Source: Variovorax sp. Root318D1
GTDB lineage: Bacteria > Pseudomonadota > Gammaproteobacteria > Burkholderiales > Burkholderiaceae_C
Direction: 5' to 3'
Length of the DNA stretch: 59,383 bases
NCBI RefSeq assembly: GCF_001424835.1
Contig: NZ_LMCQ01000012.1
Coordinates: 341,070 to 400,452 of the forward strand
The position numbers were made by a program, and so were the translations under genes. Of the stretch, positions 1 through 8,664 are shown piece by piece. Position 1 is the first letter of the stretch. Each line of letters begins with the position of its first letter. Below the pieces are notes generated by a model. That model was given only the letters and a program-made list of their open reading frames with translations. It ran no database searches and had not been told where the DNA came from.

Positions 1-2
1 CT

Positions 3-309
3 CCGGCGGGGGTCCGCAGAACTCGCTTCGCTCAAACAGCTGCGGCCCTGATCCCGCCTGCATCTGCGCTCCTCGGCGCATACAGAAGGGGTGGGAGCCG
101 ACAGGCCATCGCTTCGCTCGGCCGAATTCAAACCCAACAGCCAACTCAAAACCAACCACCACAGGCGCTGCGCGCCTGTGGTGGCCTGCTGGCCGAGCGA
201 AGCAAAGGCCCGTTCGGTCTCCAAGCCCCTCTGTATGCGCCGAGGAGCGCAGGGTTTCGCGGATCAGGGCTCGCAGCTGTCTGAGCGAAGCGAGTTCTGC
301 GAGACCCCG
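3..309. repeat. Long imperfect inverted repeat in non-coding DNA
   Basis: Two arms of about 110-120 bp (roughly 3-123 and 191-309) are reverse complements with few mismatches. Shared blocks include CGCAGAACTCGCTTCGCTCA (from 15), TGCGCTCCTCGGCGCATACA (from 65) and GCTTCGCTCGGCC near the inner end. Between the arms, 156-184 is a perfect 12-bp stem (CCACCACAGGCG) with a 5-base loop. The ORFs that cross this block exist only because the sequence is GC-rich and symmetric. No transposase, T-tract or convincing promoter is seen. It is probably a non-autonomous repeat; any transcript through it would form one very long hairpin. Confidence 0.8.
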
Positions 310-370
310 CGAAACGCGAGCACCGCAGGTTGCCCGCAGCGAAGCGAAGGGTCGCAGACAGTGGGGTCGC

Positions 371-430
371 CTTTCTTTTGCCTACGTTTCTTTGGCGAAG
401 CAAAGAAAAGTAGGTCGCCCGCCGGGGCGA
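371..430. repeat. Short intergenic hairpin repeat before the kinase gene
   Basis: Positions 381-394 and 401-414 form a 14-bp stem with one mismatch around a 6-base loop (CAAAGAAAAGTAGG on the right arm). It is followed directly by a second small hairpin, TCGCCC-GCCG-GGGCGA, at 415-430. From memory, such CTTTCTTTTGCC…AAAGAAAAGTAGG elements are common between genes in Comamonadaceae. It ends about 50 bp before the kinase start, so it would lie in the 5' leader of that mRNA. Confidence 0.65.
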
Positions 431-483
431 CACCCGGCCTCGGGCAGCAAGCTCCCGTCAGACGTTGAAACGGGAGCCACCCA

Positions 484-2388
484 ATGACCGAAGAAAACAC
501 GCCTCAAGAAGACGACCGCACCCAGGTCATGTCCAGACCTGCCTCACAACCCGCAGGCAACGAAGACACCTCAGCCACCGTCATCACGGCAAACCCGACA
601 AGCCTGTCCAACGCCCCAGTCACAAGCCCAGCAACAGAAGCCAACGAAGCCGGCCTCCTCCCCGTAGGCAGCCGCCTAGCAGAATTCGAAATAACCAGAG
701 TCGTAGGCCAAGGCGGCTTCGGCGTCGTCTACGAAGCCTGGGACCACACCCTCGAGCGCGTCGTCGCCATCAAGGAATACCTGCCGACTTCGCTGTCGAC
801 CAGGCAGCAGGACGGAACAGTGGTCCCCCTGTCTGAGCGACACAGAGAAACCTTCGACCTCGGCATGCGCAGCTTCATCAACGAAGCCCGTCTGCTCGCG
901 CAGTTCGACCATGCCTCGCTGCTGAAGGTCTACCGCTTCTGGCAGGAGCGCGGCACCACCTACATGGTGATGCCGTTCTATCGCGGCGACACGCTGCGCC
1001 AGGCGCTGGTGTCCATTCCCGCGGGCGTGGACGAGGCGTGGCTCATCCGCATCATGGACGGCGTGACGCAGGCGCTGGCGGTGATGCACAGCGCCAACTG
1101 CTACCACCGCGACATCGCGCCCGACAACATCATCCTGCTCGAAGGCTCCGGCCGGCCAGTGGTGCTCGACTTCGGTGCCGCGCGCCGCGTGATCACCGAC
1201 AAGACGCAGGCGATCACCGTCATCCTGAAGCCCGGCTACGCACCCATCGAGCAGTACGCCGAAATGCCCGACATGTCGCAGGGCGCATGGACCGACGTCT
1301 ATGCGTTGGCGGCGGTGATGCACGTGGCCGTTTGCGGCCGCGCGCCGCCGCCTTCGGTGGCGCGGCTGTTGTCCGACAGCTATGTGCCGCTGGCGGGCAA
1401 CGAGATCCTGCGCCAGCGCTATAGCCTGCGGCTGTTGCAGGCGATCGATGCGGGCCTGGGCGTGCGGCCCGAGTCGCGGCCGCAGTCGATGGCCGAGTTC
1501 CGCGCGGCGCTCGACCTGGAGGTGGGCCACAGCATCGCACCGACGCCGCGGACGACACCGCCGGGATCGGGCGCTCGCACCAACAGCAGCGCGGACCTGC
1601 CGACGATCGTCGGCCGCGGCAAGACGCCTGCGCCTGCACCCGCTCCAGGCGCGAGTGCAGGCACGAACGGAAAGAACAATGGCAAGGCCATGGCCGCGAT
1701 CGCTTCGGTCGCCGTGCTTGCCGCAGTGGCCGGCGGCGGCGGCTGGTGGTGGTACCAGGGCCGCACCGCGGGCGGGGAGGGCGATGGCGGCAAGCAGGTG
1801 GTGGTTGCCACACCGGCGCCACCGCCGGAGCCCCGTGTGACCCAAGCTCCGCCGCCACCACCACCGCCACCAACACCCCGCACGCCGCTCGAATCTCTGC
1901 AGTCGCTCGCGGCCGGCGCTGCTCCGGGCTTCGACGTGACGGCCACGCCGAAGAAGTCCGAGGTGGCGATCGGCAAGGACAAGCTCGCCTTCGAGGTTCG
2001 AAGCAAGCGCGAAGGTTTTGTCTACGTGTTCCTGCTGTCGAGCGGCGGCGAGATGTTCCTGCTGTTCCCCAACCTGCTCGACAAGTACAACAAGATCACC
2101 GCGAACAGCCCGTTGTCGCTGCCGCGCGCCTCATGGCCGATGGATGCCGGCGGACCGGCCGGCACCAACCAGTTCGCGGTGCTCGTCAGCCAGCACGAGC
2201 GCGACTTCAGCGCCTCGGGCATGCAGAACGACGGCGTGTTTCCGCAGTTTCCGCTGCCCGTGCTGGCGGCGCTCGAAGCGAGCCGCGGCACAGGGCCGTC
2301 GCCCTTGCTGGGCAAGCCCACTTGCGCGCCCAACACCCCATGCAACGACGTCTACGGCGTCGCGAATTTCAAAATCGTCGAGAAGTAA
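484..2388 (+). CDS. ppkA: T6SS-associated serine/threonine protein kinase (PpkA-like) with DUF4384-like tail
   Basis: This 634-residue Hanks-type kinase probably drives the threonine-phosphorylation switch of the T6SS, with the FHA protein and PP2C phosphatase encoded downstream. Visible motifs are the glycine loop GQGGFG (75-80), the lysine in VAIK (97), a helix-C glutamate in FINEAR (about 134), HRD (208-210) with N215, and DFG (229-231). A Pro/Ala linker leads to a membrane segment at about 402-424, then a proline run and a C-terminal domain (about 490-610) resembling DUF4384, which would be periplasmic. GGGAG about 7 bases upstream supports the ATG. It opens the long T6SS operon. The kinase call is firm; the gene name rests on context. 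Confidence 0.92.
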   Translation: MTEENTPQEDDRTQVMSRPASQPAGNEDTSATVITANPTSLSNAPVTSPATEANEAGLLPVGSRLAEFEITRVVGQGGFGVVYEAWDHTLERVVAIKEYLPTSLSTRQQDGTVVPLSERHRETFDLGMRSFINEARLLAQFDHASLLKVYRFWQERGTTYMVMPFYRGDTLRQALVSIPAGVDEAWLIRIMDGVTQALAVMHSANCYHRDIAPDNIILLEGSGRPVVLDFGAARRVITDKTQAITVILKPGYAPIEQYAEMPDMSQGAWTDVYALAAVMHVAVCGRAPPPSVARLLSDSYVPLAGNEILRQRYSLRLLQAIDAGLGVRPESRPQSMAEFRAALDLEVGHSIAPTPRTTPPGSGARTNSSADLPTIVGRGKTPAPAPAPGASAGTNGKNNGKAMAAIASVAVLAAVAGGGGWWWYQGRTAGGEGDGGKQVVVATPAPPPEPRVTQAPPPPPPPPTPRTPLESLQSLAAGAAPGFDVTATPKKSEVAIGKDKLAFEVRSKREGFVYVFLLSSGGEMFLLFPNLLDKYNKITANSPLSLPRASWPMDAGGPAGTNQFAVLVSQHERDFSASGMQNDGVFPQFPLPVLAALEASRGTGPSPLLGKPTCAPNTPCNDVYGVANFKIVEK

Positions 2389-2440
2389 TCGTCTGTAGAG
2401 CGTTGGCCCGCTGGGCCGTCTTTCGGACAAGGAGGCTTTC

Positions 2441-4054
2441 ATGTACACGCAGTCGCCGATTTTCATTTCCGCCCTTCGCTGGGTTGCCGCTGCCGCGGCC
2501 GTGCTTGTCGCCGGCTGCGCCAACACGCCGCCTTCATCCAGCGCCGGCGCCAGCACAAACGCGAACGTCAACGCGGGCACCGCCGCGCCCGACACCACGG
2601 CGGCATCGGCCGGCACGCCGCGGCCGGCTTCCACCGGGTCGAGCGTGGCCGGCCAGGCGCGCACCTTCTCGACCCAGCTGGCCACCTACACCTCGGTCAG
2701 CTTCGATGCCGTGCCCGGCTGGGCGCGCGACGATTTCTCCGAGAGCTGGCCCGCTTTCCTCGGCAGCTGCAAGGTGCTCACCGGCCGCGGCGCCGAGTGG
2801 AAAGACGTGTGCGCGCGCGCCCTCCGTGTCGACAGCAAGAACAGCACCGCCATTCGCGCCTTCTTCGAGCAGGAGTTCTCGGCCTACCAGATCCGCGACG
2901 ACGACCGCAAGCCCGACGGCGTGGTTACCGGCTACTTCGAGCCCGAGATTCCGGGTAGCCGGCAGTACGCGGCGCCGTTCATCTACCCGGTCTACGGCCA
3001 GCCCGAAGACATGCTGTTTGCCGACGTTCGCAAGCTGCCGGCCGGCAGCGGCACGGTGGCGGCGCGTGTGGAAGGCCGCAACGTGGTGGTGCAGACCGGC
3101 CTCAGCACGCGCGACATGGGCGCGCCGGGCCTCTATGCGCTCGATCTCTCGGCCCTCACGCGCGACACGCTCGACCGCAAGGTCCGCCTGCGCATCGAGG
3201 GCAAGCAGCTGCTGCCCTACTACACGCGCGAAGAGATCGAGACCAAGGGCGCTCCTAACGCCAAGGTGCTGGCCTTCGTGAGCAGCGCCACTGCGCTCTA
3301 CGAAATGCAGATCCAGGGCTCGGGCCGCATCAAGCTGGCCAACGGCGACATCGTTCGCGTGGCCTATGCCGAGCAGAACGGCCAGCCCTTCAGGCCCACA
3401 CTGGCGCAGGCGGCCAACGGCAAGCCGCGCACGCCGGTCAAGGTGCGCGGCTCGTCCATCGAGTTGCAGCTGGACGATGGCGACGAGGATGACGACGCGG
3501 GCGATACCTCGACCAGCACCATCCGCACGCGCGGCTTCACGCTCGCGCGGCCCGTCGCCAGTGGTGCGGTCGTGGTGCCGGGGCGCCGCACGGCCGGCCC
3601 GGTCATCGGTTCGGGCATCAAGGACCCGAGCTACGTGTTCTTCAAGGAATCGACATCCCCCGCGGGTGGTCCGGTGGGTGCGTTCGGCGTGCCGCTGTCG
3701 GCGGGCCGATCGATTGCGGTGGACCCGCGCAGCACACCGCTTGGCTACCCGGTGTTCGTCTCCACGCGTGCCCCTGGCACCGGCGCGCCCATGCAGCGGC
3801 TGACCATTGCGCAGGATACCGGCGGCGCGATCCGCGGTGCGGTGCGGGCCGACTATTTCTTCGGGAACGGTCAGCAGGCCGCCACCAATGCGCGACGGAT
3901 GAAGGAGCGCGGCCAGCTCTGGATCCTGTTGCCGCGCGGCCTGGCCGTGGCGTCGGCGGCGGTGTCCTCTGCCATCCGCACGCGCGGCGGCCCGGTGGGT
4001 GCCGGTTTGCCGCAATGCCTGGTGCCGACCGAAGGCGTGTGCGTAGACGACTGA
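2441..4054 (+). CDS. mltA: Membrane-bound lytic murein transglycosylase A (MltA family lipoprotein)
   Basis: It cleaves peptidoglycan glycan strands non-hydrolytically at the outer membrane. The N-terminus is a lipoprotein signal ending LVAGC (lipidated Cys about 26). Family stretches are VTGYFEPEIPGSR, YEMQIQGSGRIKL and the C-terminal 3D-domain segment AQDTGGAIRG, whose Asp is the likely catalytic acid. At 537 residues it is clearly longer than the roughly 365-residue E. coli enzyme; an acidic insertion (DDGDEDDDAGD) and low-complexity sequence after the signal account for much of this. A strong AAGGAGG precedes the ATG. Its place inside the T6SS operon suggests wall remodelling for the apparatus, but it could be a general enzyme caught in the cluster. 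Confidence 0.88.
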   Translation: MYTQSPIFISALRWVAAAAAVLVAGCANTPPSSSAGASTNANVNAGTAAPDTTAASAGTPRPASTGSSVAGQARTFSTQLATYTSVSFDAVPGWARDDFSESWPAFLGSCKVLTGRGAEWKDVCARALRVDSKNSTAIRAFFEQEFSAYQIRDDDRKPDGVVTGYFEPEIPGSRQYAAPFIYPVYGQPEDMLFADVRKLPAGSGTVAARVEGRNVVVQTGLSTRDMGAPGLYALDLSALTRDTLDRKVRLRIEGKQLLPYYTREEIETKGAPNAKVLAFVSSATALYEMQIQGSGRIKLANGDIVRVAYAEQNGQPFRPTLAQAANGKPRTPVKVRGSSIELQLDDGDEDDDAGDTSTSTIRTRGFTLARPVASGAVVVPGRRTAGPVIGSGIKDPSYVFFKESTSPAGGPVGAFGVPLSAGRSIAVDPRSTPLGYPVFVSTRAPGTGAPMQRLTIAQDTGGAIRGAVRADYFFGNGQQAATNARRMKERGQLWILLPRGLAVASAAVSSAIRTRGGPVGAGLPQCLVPTEGVCVDD

Positions 4055-4091
4055 CTGGTCCGGTCGCTTCGAATCCTTTGGCCGCTCTTCC

Positions 4092-4841
4092 ATGCAAGAT
4101 ACCCTTTCGTCCGCGGAAAGCACTGCGCTTGTCCGCATGTGGCGGCGCCGCCAGACGCTGTCGCCGGACGACATGGGCACCATGTACCGCATCGTGGGCG
4201 ATGCGCTCGTGGCCTGCAATCCGCCTGAACTCCAGGTGCTGGGCGAGGGACGGCAGGAACTCGTCGCGCAGTTCATCTATGTGAAGGTGCTGCGGCTCGA
4301 TGCCGATCCCGACGAGGGCGACGAACGCGCGGGCCACAGCGCACCTTCCACTGCCTTTGCGCTGTGCGCCTACTTTCGGCGCTACCTGATCGACTGCACG
4401 CGCGCGAGCTCGTTCCGCCGCAAGTTGTCGATCGGCGACCAGGTCACCGAGGCGCAGCTCGAAGACGCGTTGGGCACGGACGAAGACCTCGACGGCTGCC
4501 TGGCGGAACACGGCCTGAGCGCCAGCGCGGTGCAGCTGGCCGCGCGTGCCTTCATTGCCGAGCTGCCAGAGCCCGAGCGCCTCCTGCTGTGCGAGGGTTT
4601 CGGCAAGGAGGCCGATGGCGGTCTGTCGGGCATTGCTTCGCGCCATGCCATAGCCTCCTACCACTACCGCGCGGGGCGGCTCGGCCTGGTGCACAAGCGC
4701 GAGGGGCTCACGGCGGACTACGCCAAGACCCGCCTGGGTGGCTGGATCCAGCAGACGCTGGGCATTGCCATCGAGCCCGGGAACATGGCGGCGATCCTGC
4801 AGGTTTTCAAAATCCTCGGTGCTGAAGCGTCTTATGCCTGA
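4092..4841 (+). CDS. Sigma-70/ECF-like regulatory protein
   Basis: This 249-residue protein is not one I recognise by name. Residues 88-112 (AYFRRYLID followed by a basic FRRK patch) resemble a sigma region 2 segment. Residues 157-200 (ELPEPERLLL…GIASRHAIASYHYRAGRLGL) resemble the region 4 helix-turn-helix of ECF sigma factors. The spacing is not standard and the region 2 match is weak, so it may be a sigma-derived adaptor rather than a working sigma factor. The next gene encodes a one-pass membrane protein and the following one a caspase-fold protein, an arrangement reminiscent of sigma/anti-sigma pairs. No strong ribosome site is visible before the ATG. Confidence 0.6.
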   Translation: MQDTLSSAESTALVRMWRRRQTLSPDDMGTMYRIVGDALVACNPPELQVLGEGRQELVAQFIYVKVLRLDADPDEGDERAGHSAPSTAFALCAYFRRYLIDCTRASSFRRKLSIGDQVTEAQLEDALGTDEDLDGCLAEHGLSASAVQLAARAFIAELPEPERLLLCEGFGKEADGGLSGIASRHAIASYHYRAGRLGLVHKREGLTADYAKTRLGGWIQQTLGIAIEPGNMAAILQVFKILGAEASYA

Positions 4842-4869
4842 AGACATAGCCATTCAGGAACAGACCGCC

Positions 4870-6012
4870 ATGCACACCGACCTCTGGCCCCCTCTCAGCG
4901 TGATCCGAAGCGCGTTCGAGGGCACCGTACCCACGGTACCCGGCGCCTCAGGCCGCGAAGCCGTCGTGGCCATGCCGGGCACCGCCTCCCGCTCCGTTGC
5001 CGAGCCGCCGCGCGCCGTGCTCGATCTGGTTCTTCCTCTTTCCGAATTGGCCCGGCGCCGCGAGGCTGTCGCCCAGCGCGCCTTCAACGCGCGCTGGGCG
5101 CCGGGCCGCCTCATCAGCGTGGTGGTCGAAGGGCGGCTGCTCGGCGTGCTGCTCGACCGCTGCATCCACGGCCAGCTCTGGCAGGGCTGGATGGCCGCGG
5201 GCGAGGCCGACTGGGCCGGTGCGTACGACGTATTGCTCGAACCCGACGACGAGCCTTTCGAGCCCGCCTTCGGATTGGTCCAGGCCTGGAACGTGCTCAC
5301 GCTCGAACCCAGCCCGCAGCTTTGCGCGCGCGTGCTCGGCGGGGTCTCGGCCACGCGGCTGGCCGCGATCCGCGCGGTGCACGACGAATGGGCCGCAGAG
5401 GCCCCGCTGGCCATTGCGCCCGAACCGGGACGCATCGCATTGCGCACTGTGGGCGGCGTGTTCTCGGTGCTATGCGGCACGCCGCTGGGTGAAGAAGATC
5501 CGCGCGCCGAATACCAGGCGCTTTATCGCGATGCCGCATCGCAGCTCAGCCCTGCATTGCAGCCGGCTTCACACAGCAGCAGCGCATCGGCCGCAGCATC
5601 GGGCACGTCGCGCGCCAGGCCACAGTCAAAGCCAGAGGGCGGCTGGTGGGGCAGCATCCGCCGCTGGTTCGGTGCCGAAGGCTGGCTGCGCCCTGCCTTC
5701 GCGGCACTCGCCCTCGTCGTCGTGGTGCAGAACGTGGGCCTCTTCGGCCAGCGCACGGAAGACGACGAAGTGCGGTTCCGCTCCGCACCGCCCGCCGCCG
5801 GCGCGCAAGCCGAACTGGTCGTGCGGTGGAAGCCCGAAGCGCGCGCCGGGGACACGGCCCGCCTGCTGCAATCGATGTCAGCCGAAGTGGTGGGCGGCCC
5901 GAGCTCTGACGGCAGCTGGCGCCTGCGCGTGGCCGACCCCGCGCAGGGGCTGGCCATGTTGGCGGCGTCGCCGCTGGTTGCATCGGCCGGCCCGGCACCG
6001 GAGCGGCCATGA
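4870..6012 (+). CDS. Single-pass membrane protein, possible partner of the sigma-like protein
   Basis: A 380-residue protein with no family I can name. It has a long N-terminal cytoplasmic part, an Arg/Trp-rich stretch, one membrane segment at about 273-293 (FAALALVVVVQNVGLF), then about 85 periplasmic residues. The end of these (VVRWKPEARAGDTARLL…SWRLRVADPAQG) looks like a small alpha/beta domain. The ATG at 4870 is preceded by AGGAA at a good distance. An in-frame ATG at 4834, overlapping the previous gene, is possible but has no ribosome site. Its stop overlaps the caspase gene start (ATGA). Topology and position suggest an anti-sigma or sensor role; this is inference only. Confidence 0.6.
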   Translation: MHTDLWPPLSVIRSAFEGTVPTVPGASGREAVVAMPGTASRSVAEPPRAVLDLVLPLSELARRREAVAQRAFNARWAPGRLISVVVEGRLLGVLLDRCIHGQLWQGWMAAGEADWAGAYDVLLEPDDEPFEPAFGLVQAWNVLTLEPSPQLCARVLGGVSATRLAAIRAVHDEWAAEAPLAIAPEPGRIALRTVGGVFSVLCGTPLGEEDPRAEYQALYRDAASQLSPALQPASHSSSASAAASGTSRARPQSKPEGGWWGSIRRWFGAEGWLRPAFAALALVVVVQNVGLFGQRTEDDEVRFRSAPPAAGAQAELVVRWKPEARAGDTARLLQSMSAEVVGGPSSDGSWRLRVADPAQGLAMLAASPLVASAGPAPERP

Positions 6013-8018
6013 CGATTGCGGCGCGCCTGCTCTGCCTGCTGATGTTGCTCGCCGCGGCGGGTGGCTCGGCGGCTGCGCAGCGAGCGCTGCTCGTGGGGGT
6101 CTCGGAACTGGTGAACCAGCCGCAGGCGCTGTGGCTCCAGGCGCCCCGCAACGACGTCATGCTGATGCGGCAGACCCTGATGAAGCAAGGCTTCGCGCCG
6201 GCCGATGTCACGGTGCTGGCCGACGGGGTTGCGGGTGCCTCGCTGCCCGAGGCCGAGCGCATCAACGAGGCGCTGGCGCGGCTGCTCGAGCAGTCCCGTT
6301 CGGGCGACTTCGTGGTGCTCTATTTTTCCGGTCACGGCACGCGGGTGCGCGACAGCACCAAGCGTTACCAGGAGCCGGATGGCCTGGCGGAAAACTTTCT
6401 GGCGCGCGACGCCCGCGGCGCGGATGCGTCCGGCGGCAGCTTGCCGGGCGGCCTGCGCGATGTCGACTTCGATCGCTGGATCAGCGCCTTTCTTGCCAGG
6501 AACGTGTTCGTGTGGTCGGTATTCGACACCTGCTCCGCGGCCTCGATGACGCGCGGCGCGGCACAGCCGCCGGAAGACACAGGCCCCGCGGACGATGAGG
6601 TGCGTTTTCGCGGCGTGCGTGCCGGCCAGCTTGCCGCGAGCGGACCCGCTGCGGCAGCGTCACCCGCGCAGGCACTGCCCGAGTCCGCGGCCGGCGTGCC
6701 CCGCGCGCGCTATGTGGCCTTCTTCGCTTCGGAGAGCCATCAGGTCACGCCCGAGCTGCGCCTGCCGCGCAAGGGCCGCAATGCGCGTCCCCAGGGCTTG
6801 CTGACCTGGGCCGTGGCCGAGGCCCTGCAACAGAAGCCCGCCACCTGGCGCGACCTTTTCAACGGCGTGCTGAACCTGTACCCGGCGGTGATCGAGGAGC
6901 TCGAATCGCGCTTTCCCGCACGCGAGCTTCCGTCGCCGGTGGCGGAGGGCAACCTCGACTTGCCGATCTTCGCCAATGCCTTGGCGCCTCTTTCGACACG
7001 CCCCGTGTGGCGCGCCGAACGCGCCGGCGGCAGCCTCACGCTCAAGGCGGGCCTGCTCGACGGCCTCGAGCCGGGGCAAGACCTCCGCGTCGTCGCCACC
7101 CTGGCCGACGGCATCCAGCGCACGGCACAGGGCAGGCTGGTGCAAGCCGACCTCGGCAACGCGCGGCTGGCGGTTCCGTCGTCGCTGGCCGAACTCGCGC
7201 AGGCCACGTCATGGAGCGCGACGCCGGTGGCCGAGCCGGCCTTGGCGGCGCTGCGGGTCCGAAGCGATTCCGCGCTACCCGGTGGGCTCAGCCTCGACTA
7301 CCCGGCGTCCATCCGCACGGCGGGCGAGGCGCAAGCCGATGTCCGCTGGGTCGACCTTGGTGCGGCAGGCGGCCGGCTGGAGCTGTTGTCCCCCGCACTC
7401 GCTGCGACTGCGGAAGGGGGCTCTGCGCAGTCCGGCATCGTGGTGCGGGACATGGCCGAAGCCCGTGTTCGGCTGCAGGCACTGGCGCAACTCAAGTGGA
7501 TGTCGCGCCTCGCCGAACTGGCGAAGGACGGCCGGCTCGACGGCTTCGACGCCGTGCTCGAAGTGCGCGACGAGAGTCGCGTGCTGCGCAGCGCGAACGT
7601 GCGCGACGCGGCTGGCGGCACCTTGCAGCTGCGGCCGGGCGAGCGCGCCGAGCTCATGGTTCGCAATGGCAGCGGCCAGTCGATCGATCTCGTGGTGGTC
7701 GGTGTCGATGCGCAGGGCGTCCTGCAGTCCGTCTATCCCCAAGACCTGGGCGAAGCCAATCGCTTCGAACGCGGCACGCGCGAGTCGCCGGCCTCCAAGC
7801 GCTTTGCGCTGCCGTGGCTCAAGCCCGGACGGCCGGCCAGGCTGCTGGTGCTGGCAACGCCGGCCCAGGCCCGCAGCGCACCGCGCCTGTTCGGCGCCGG
7901 CACCGCCGAAGCCGTAACCAACACCGCGGAACTGCGGGTGCGCGGCCAGCTCACGCCCGAGCGCGAGCGCCAGGTGTACGGCGCCATGCTGCGCTGGACC
8001 AACCCGGCCGCGCCCTGA
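6009..8018 (+). CDS. Caspase-like (C14) protein with C-terminal DUF4384-like domain
   Basis: A 669-residue exported protein: a hydrophobic signal (about 1-23, ending AAAQ), then a caspase-hemoglobinase fold. The catalytic dyad is visible as His109 in YFSGHGTRV and Cys175 in VFDTCSAASM, so a working cysteine protease of metacaspase/caspase type is plausible. The C-terminal part (about 535-640) resembles the DUF4384 domain seen also in the kinase and in TssL of this locus. It is translationally coupled to the upstream membrane protein by a 4-base overlap. The periplasmic location is inferred from the signal. Its target is unknown; processing of a T6SS or signalling component would fit. Confidence 0.8.
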   Translation: MTIAARLLCLLMLLAAAGGSAAAQRALLVGVSELVNQPQALWLQAPRNDVMLMRQTLMKQGFAPADVTVLADGVAGASLPEAERINEALARLLEQSRSGDFVVLYFSGHGTRVRDSTKRYQEPDGLAENFLARDARGADASGGSLPGGLRDVDFDRWISAFLARNVFVWSVFDTCSAASMTRGAAQPPEDTGPADDEVRFRGVRAGQLAASGPAAAASPAQALPESAAGVPRARYVAFFASESHQVTPELRLPRKGRNARPQGLLTWAVAEALQQKPATWRDLFNGVLNLYPAVIEELESRFPARELPSPVAEGNLDLPIFANALAPLSTRPVWRAERAGGSLTLKAGLLDGLEPGQDLRVVATLADGIQRTAQGRLVQADLGNARLAVPSSLAELAQATSWSATPVAEPALAALRVRSDSALPGGLSLDYPASIRTAGEAQADVRWVDLGAAGGRLELLSPALAATAEGGSAQSGIVVRDMAEARVRLQALAQLKWMSRLAELAKDGRLDGFDAVLEVRDESRVLRSANVRDAAGGTLQLRPGERAELMVRNGSGQSIDLVVVGVDAQGVLQSVYPQDLGEANRFERGTRESPASKRFALPWLKPGRPARLLVLATPAQARSAPRLFGAGTAEAVTNTAELRVRGQLTPERERQVYGAMLRWTNPAAP

Positions 8019-8072
8019 CCTCATCCATCGCACGCATCCACCGAATCACACATCACCGAGAAGGAGAAGCAC

Positions 8073-8639
8073 ATGTCCATGACTTCCAACGGAGTCCCCG
8101 ATCCCGACGACGCGCTGCGCATGCTCGATCTTGCGCTGGGGGGGGCGAGCGGCTGCGACCTCGTGATGCTGATCGAACACTCGGGCACCCCCATCGAGGG
8201 CGAACTGGCGCGCCAGTTCGACGACGGCAAGCCGCGCATGGAAATTGCCGGCTATTTCTGGGGTGGGCATCAGAACTCGCAATCCGGCCGCGCCGCGGCT
8301 GCGCGCGCCTTGTCGAACTTCATCGTTGTGCGCCGTACCGATGCTGCCACGGCCTCCATCGCGAGCCTGCTGCGAGTCAATGCAGAAGCCGGCAAGGTGG
8401 TTGTGAGCGTCTACAAGTCGGGCGGCGACATCAAATCGACCGAGGCCCAGGCCATGCTGGAGTTCACCATGGAGAAGGTGCGGGTGACCAGCCACATGCT
8501 GCTCACCAACACCGTGCTGGGCGTACCGACGGAAATCATCAGCTTCGCCTTCAGGCGCTTCAGCATCCGCTCGGCGCCGCAAAAGGAGGCGGGCGCGCGC
8601 GGCGCGGTGCGCGAGTGCGTCTTCGAGTCCCCCGAATGA
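8073..8639 (+). CDS. Hcp-like T6SS tube protein (second Hcp)
   Basis: A 188-residue protein of the Hcp superfamily. It has an alternating beta pattern (CDLVMLIEHSGTPIEGE, AGKVVVSVYKSGG) and the typical late helix-strand block (AMLEFTMEKVRVTSHML…EIISFAFRRFSIRS). It is clearly divergent from the Hcp encoded at 27396-27875 on the other strand. An AAGGAGA site lies 6-7 bases before the ATG. Hcp proteins form the hexameric inner tube and can also carry effectors; this copy may be a specialised tube subunit or an Hcp-related adaptor. It sits directly before the baseplate genes. Confidence 0.75.
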   Translation: MSMTSNGVPDPDDALRMLDLALGGASGCDLVMLIEHSGTPIEGELARQFDDGKPRMEIAGYFWGGHQNSQSGRAAAARALSNFIVVRRTDAATASIASLLRVNAEAGKVVVSVYKSGGDIKSTEAQAMLEFTMEKVRVTSHMLLTNTVLGVPTEIISFAFRRFSIRSAPQKEAGARGAVRECVFESPE

Positions 8640-8664
8640 TTGCAACCAACCTGGGCACCACACC

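Noticed and set aside
91..468. Open frames on both strands in the first 480 bases
   Set aside because: They arise from the long inverted repeat; no ribosome site, no family resemblance, and arginine/proline-rich low-complexity translation.
676..1845. Long minus-strand frame opposite the kinase gene
   Set aside because: It is the complement of a high-GC coding region; the plus frame has all kinase motifs.
4834..4869. Earlier ATG for the membrane protein gene
   Set aside because: It overlaps the previous gene and has no ribosome site, while ATG 4870 has AGGAA at a suitable distance.
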